Shown here piece after piece: positions 61,860-64,000 of a stretch of DNA of 64,000 nt. Numbering within the stretch: position 1 is the first letter of the stretch; each line of letters begins with the position of its first letter. Origin of the DNA: Bifidobacterium polysaccharolyticum (GTDB lineage Bacteria > Actinomycetota > Actinomycetes > Actinomycetales > Bifidobacteriaceae); contig NZ_JACFQG010000002.1 of NCBI RefSeq assembly GCF_016101585.1, forward strand, positions 496,001 through 560,000, given 5' to 3'. The position numbers were made by a program, and so were the translations under genes. The notes below the pieces were generated by a model. The model saw nothing but the letters and a program-made list of their open reading frames with translations. It had not been told where the DNA came from and did not search any database.

Positions 61860-62804
61860 ATGAAGCAAACTGTTCATGATGCGATTGTTATAGGGTCCGG
61901 ACCCGCAGGTTACACCGCCGCCATTTATCTTGGCAGGGCTGGATATGCTCCACTCGTTATTGCAGGAGCCCTAACGCCCGGCGGTCAGCTTATGAACACG
62001 ACGGAAGTAGAGAACTTCCCTGGATTCCCCAAAGCAGTACTCGGCCCCGATCTGATGGATCAGATGCGCGATCAGGCCGAACATTTTGGTGCTCAAATTG
62101 AATATGATGATGTTGTCTCAGTTGACTTGAGCGGAGACGTCAAGCGGATCACCACCGATGGCGGCGAGGAATATCAAGCTCGAGTCGTCGTCATCACCAC
62201 TGGCTCGCAATATCGTAAATTGGAAATCCCTGGCGAGCGCGAGTTTTCAGGACGAGGGGTATCCTACTGCGCCACATGCGACGGCTTCTTCTTCAAGGAC
62301 AAGCCCATTGTAGTCGTTGGTGGAGGCGACTCTGCCATGGGTGACGCGGACTTCCTGACCCGCTTTGGTTCGTCTGTTACACTGATCCACCGTCGCCAAG
62401 GCTTCCGCGCTTCAAAAATCATGGTGGACCGTGCTAAGGCCAATGACAAAATCAACTTCCTTCTTGATTCGGTCGTTACACGAATCAACGGCGACGATAG
62501 CGGCGTAACCTCTTTGGATGTCCGCAATACAGCCACTGACCAGCAATCCACTATTCCAGCTAATGGAGTCTTTGTCGCCATTGGATTCACCCCTCAGACC
62601 GCTTTCCTTAATGGCCAAGTTGATCTGGATCAGGACGGCTATATCCTGGTCGAAGGTGGGTCAACGAAGACTTCTGCACCTGGAGTCTTTGCCGCTGGTG
62701 ATGTCACCGACAAGATCTATCGACAGGCCATCTCTGCGGCCGGCATGGGTTGTCGTGCTGCTTTAGATGCTCAGGAATATCTTACGAGTTTGGATAACCG
62801 ATAG
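61860..62804 (+). CDS. trxB: Thioredoxin-disulfide reductase
   Basis: A 314-residue FAD/NADPH flavoprotein that reduces thioredoxin. 'VIGSGPAGYTAAIYLGRAGY' binds FAD, 'VSYCATCDGFFFKDKPIVVV' has the redox CATC pair, 'GGGDSAMGDADFLTRFGSSV' binds NADPH, and 'GVFAAGDVTDKIYRQAISAA' is the second FAD motif. Length and motif order are typical of the low-molecular-weight enzyme. Its codons are less GC-rich than those of genes left of 60 kb. A thioredoxin gene is not in the window. Confidence 0.96.
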   Translation: MKQTVHDAIVIGSGPAGYTAAIYLGRAGYAPLVIAGALTPGGQLMNTTEVENFPGFPKAVLGPDLMDQMRDQAEHFGAQIEYDDVVSVDLSGDVKRITTDGGEEYQARVVVITTGSQYRKLEIPGEREFSGRGVSYCATCDGFFFKDKPIVVVGGGDSAMGDADFLTRFGSSVTLIHRRQGFRASKIMVDRAKANDKINFLLDSVVTRINGDDSGVTSLDVRNTATDQQSTIPANGVFVAIGFTPQTAFLNGQVDLDQDGYILVEGGSTKTSAPGVFAAGDVTDKIYRQAISAAGMGCRAALDAQEYLTSLDNR

Positions 62805-62838
62805 AACTCGATACGCACCCCCACAAACATGAATTCAC

Positions 62839-62874
62839 GTGCCTGGCAGTTTACGATTGCCAGGCACTTCGTTT
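62839..62874 (+). terminator. Intrinsic terminator of trxB
   Basis: GTGCCTGGCA (62839-62848) pairs with TGCCAGGCAC (62858-62867), followed by TTCGTTT. It begins 34 nt after the trxB stop. Confidence 0.85.
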
Positions 62875-63601
62875 ATCGATTATGCGCAGCTGCCTACTTA
62901 GTTTGCTTTTATTTCTCCATTGACTGCCAGCGGACACCCTACTCAACAAGAACATTTCCTACCCTACAGCTTCTTAAATCATCCTCTGCTGACGCAAGTT
63001 ACTTCCCACTGACGTAACTTTCCGCAACAGAGCCTCCCTCCCCTCTAACGCACAGCTAGAATTCCCAGAGTTACGCTGCACGAATTTGTCACCCCACCTC
63101 AATGACTAAGACCAACTTCAGTGAAAAGCCGCACAGAAGCGAGGGCTTATTACCTACCAAATGACAAACACAAAAACAGAAGTTCCATCATGGCCGACTA
63201 AGTGGCCTGTCACCAACGACTAACTGGATACCTTACGATTGAATATACCTATCACACTACTGACAACTATGAAGGCGAGAGACCAATCCGACCAGATACA
63301 GTTCCCCGACAAAATGACCTGGGTGACCAGGCTCTAGCGATTCGCAATCCAATTCTTTGCCGGCCGACTGTTTGCCAGCTTCATGCTATTTATCAAACTT
63401 TACGCACAGATATATCTGGTCAGCGAATCGGACATACCTTGGACACCCAATCATTCTGGCCTTCCCAATCATTCTGTCCTTAAGGTAATTTCAGCGATTG
63501 CTCATCAGCTCATACCAAACTTGATCGGGCTATGAAGCAATCGCTCACTTTACGGCAAGGTTCGGATGAGCAAACCCTGAGGTCCCACTTCCAGAATGGG
63601 A
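62875..63601. other. Intergenic stretch between trxB and parB
   Basis: About 730 bp, AT-richer than the rest of the window, with no gene, tRNA, DnaA-box cluster or recognisable RNA. Short open frames occur but have no ribosome site or family likeness. Confidence 0.5.
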
Positions 63602-64000
63602 TCAAACCCAGCCTTTATCGCCAGAATGACTGTCATTACTTGCAGATTGATTCTTTTCCAAGAGAATGGCAACAATGCGGTCCATGTCTTCAGGCGAAGA
63701 AAACACGATTTCTATTTTCCCGTGCTTTTTAGTGCCCTTGATGGCCACCTTGGTATCAAAGTGGCTTTCCAGATCCTGGCGTACAGGACTGTCAGCCCAG
63801 GCGTTTACCCTAGGCTTCTTTGCTTTCTTCTTCGTCTGTCCAGTCTGCAAGGCGACAAGTTCCTCAGTAGATCTTACCGACAGACCTTCAGCAATGATCT
63901 TGTCTGCCAGAGTAGTCATAGACTTTTCATCCGGCAAAGTAAGCAAGGCGCGAGCATGCCCAGCTGACAACACACCTGAGCTTACTTTTTTCTGCACACT
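63602..64000 (-). CDS. parB: Chromosome-partitioning protein ParB, C-terminal part
   Basis: The last 133 residues of ParB; the N-terminal CTPase region lies beyond 64000. 'SVQKKVSSGVLSAGHARALL' ends the parS-binding helix-turn-helix domain, a Lys-rich linker follows, and 'GKIEIVFSSPEDMDRIVAIL' is the C-terminal dimerisation domain. The frame is open to the window edge. Together with parS at 60759 it marks the origin-proximal end of the window. Confidence 0.93.
   Translation of the reverse strand, partial: SVQKKVSSGVLSAGHARALLTLPDEKSMTTLADKIIAEGLSVRSTEELVALQTGQTKKKAKKPRVNAWADSPVRQDLESHFDTKVAIKGTKKHGKIEIVFSSPEDMDRIVAILLEKNQSASNDSHSGDKGWV

Noticed and set aside
63202-63483. Short open frame between trxB and parB
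   Set aside because: No ribosome site, no domain, and irregular codon usage.

Overview
The window reads as chromosomal DNA of a bifidobacterium or a close relative in the Bifidobacteriaceae. The grounds are high GC with coding on both strands, a GH120 xylosidase closely matching the bifidobacterial/clostridial XylC family, an MsmK/UgpC-type sugar ATPase, and the actinobacterial origin-flanking order parB - trxB - MurJ/pseudokinase - DUF6049 - NUDIX - CCA-adding enzyme. Position 64000 is the origin-proximal end: parB runs off that edge and a perfect parS site lies at 60759-60774. The species cannot be fixed from the sequence alone.

Layout. 0-6.4 kb: a xylo-oligosaccharide locus with a GH120 beta-xylosidase divergent from a three-gene ABC sugar importer that has no ATPase of its own, plus a TetR regulator; a perfect 18-bp palindrome sits between the -35 and -10 of the importer promoter. 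6.4-8.4 kb: a DUF4186 gene and a cyclopropane fatty acid synthase. 8.4-16.1 kb: a tightly packed seven-gene minus-strand iron operon (FTR1 permease, P19-type lipoprotein, DUF2318 membrane protein, two FtsX/MacB-like permeases, an ATPase, and an FMN-binding lipoprotein). 16.2-24.1 kb: four APC amino-acid permeases and a 3-hydroxyacyl-CoA dehydrogenase; the first of two tandem LysP-like permeases is preceded by a lysine riboswitch. 24.4-31.4 kb (minus strand): ilvC, an MHS-family transporter, apbE, purA, a broken CPBP protease gene and fba.

31.5-40.5 kb: a nucleoside hydrolase/MFS pair under a consensus promoter with a 24-bp operator-like palindrome, dcd, a carboxymuconolactone decarboxylase-cupin gene behind a textbook MerR-type promoter, an rRNA methyltransferase, DUF4032, and the orphan sugar-import ATPase that may energise the importer at 2.5-5.6 kb. 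40.7-48.8 kb: a CMD-family protein, a Ser/Thr kinase with an unusual multi-pass membrane tail, a DsbA-like thioredoxin-fold protein, tRNA-Thr(TGT), a candidate structured RNA with its own terminator, a G5/transglycosylase-like cell-wall protein, rsmA, ispE and a LytR_C protein. 48.9-64 kb: pcnA (CCA-adding enzyme) divergent from NUDIX - DUF6049 - MurJ/pseudokinase, then an aminotransferase, a D-Ala-D-Ala-ligase-like gene, an AT-richer 1.2-kb spacer with parS and short repeats, a small membrane protein, trxB and the 3' end of parB.

Functional links. ApbE (27.4 kb) is the enzyme that covalently attaches FMN to proteins of the type that ends the iron operon, so the two loci may form one extracytoplasmic flavin-dependent iron-reduction and import system. 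No CRISPR array, prophage, insertion sequence or complete oriC was seen.
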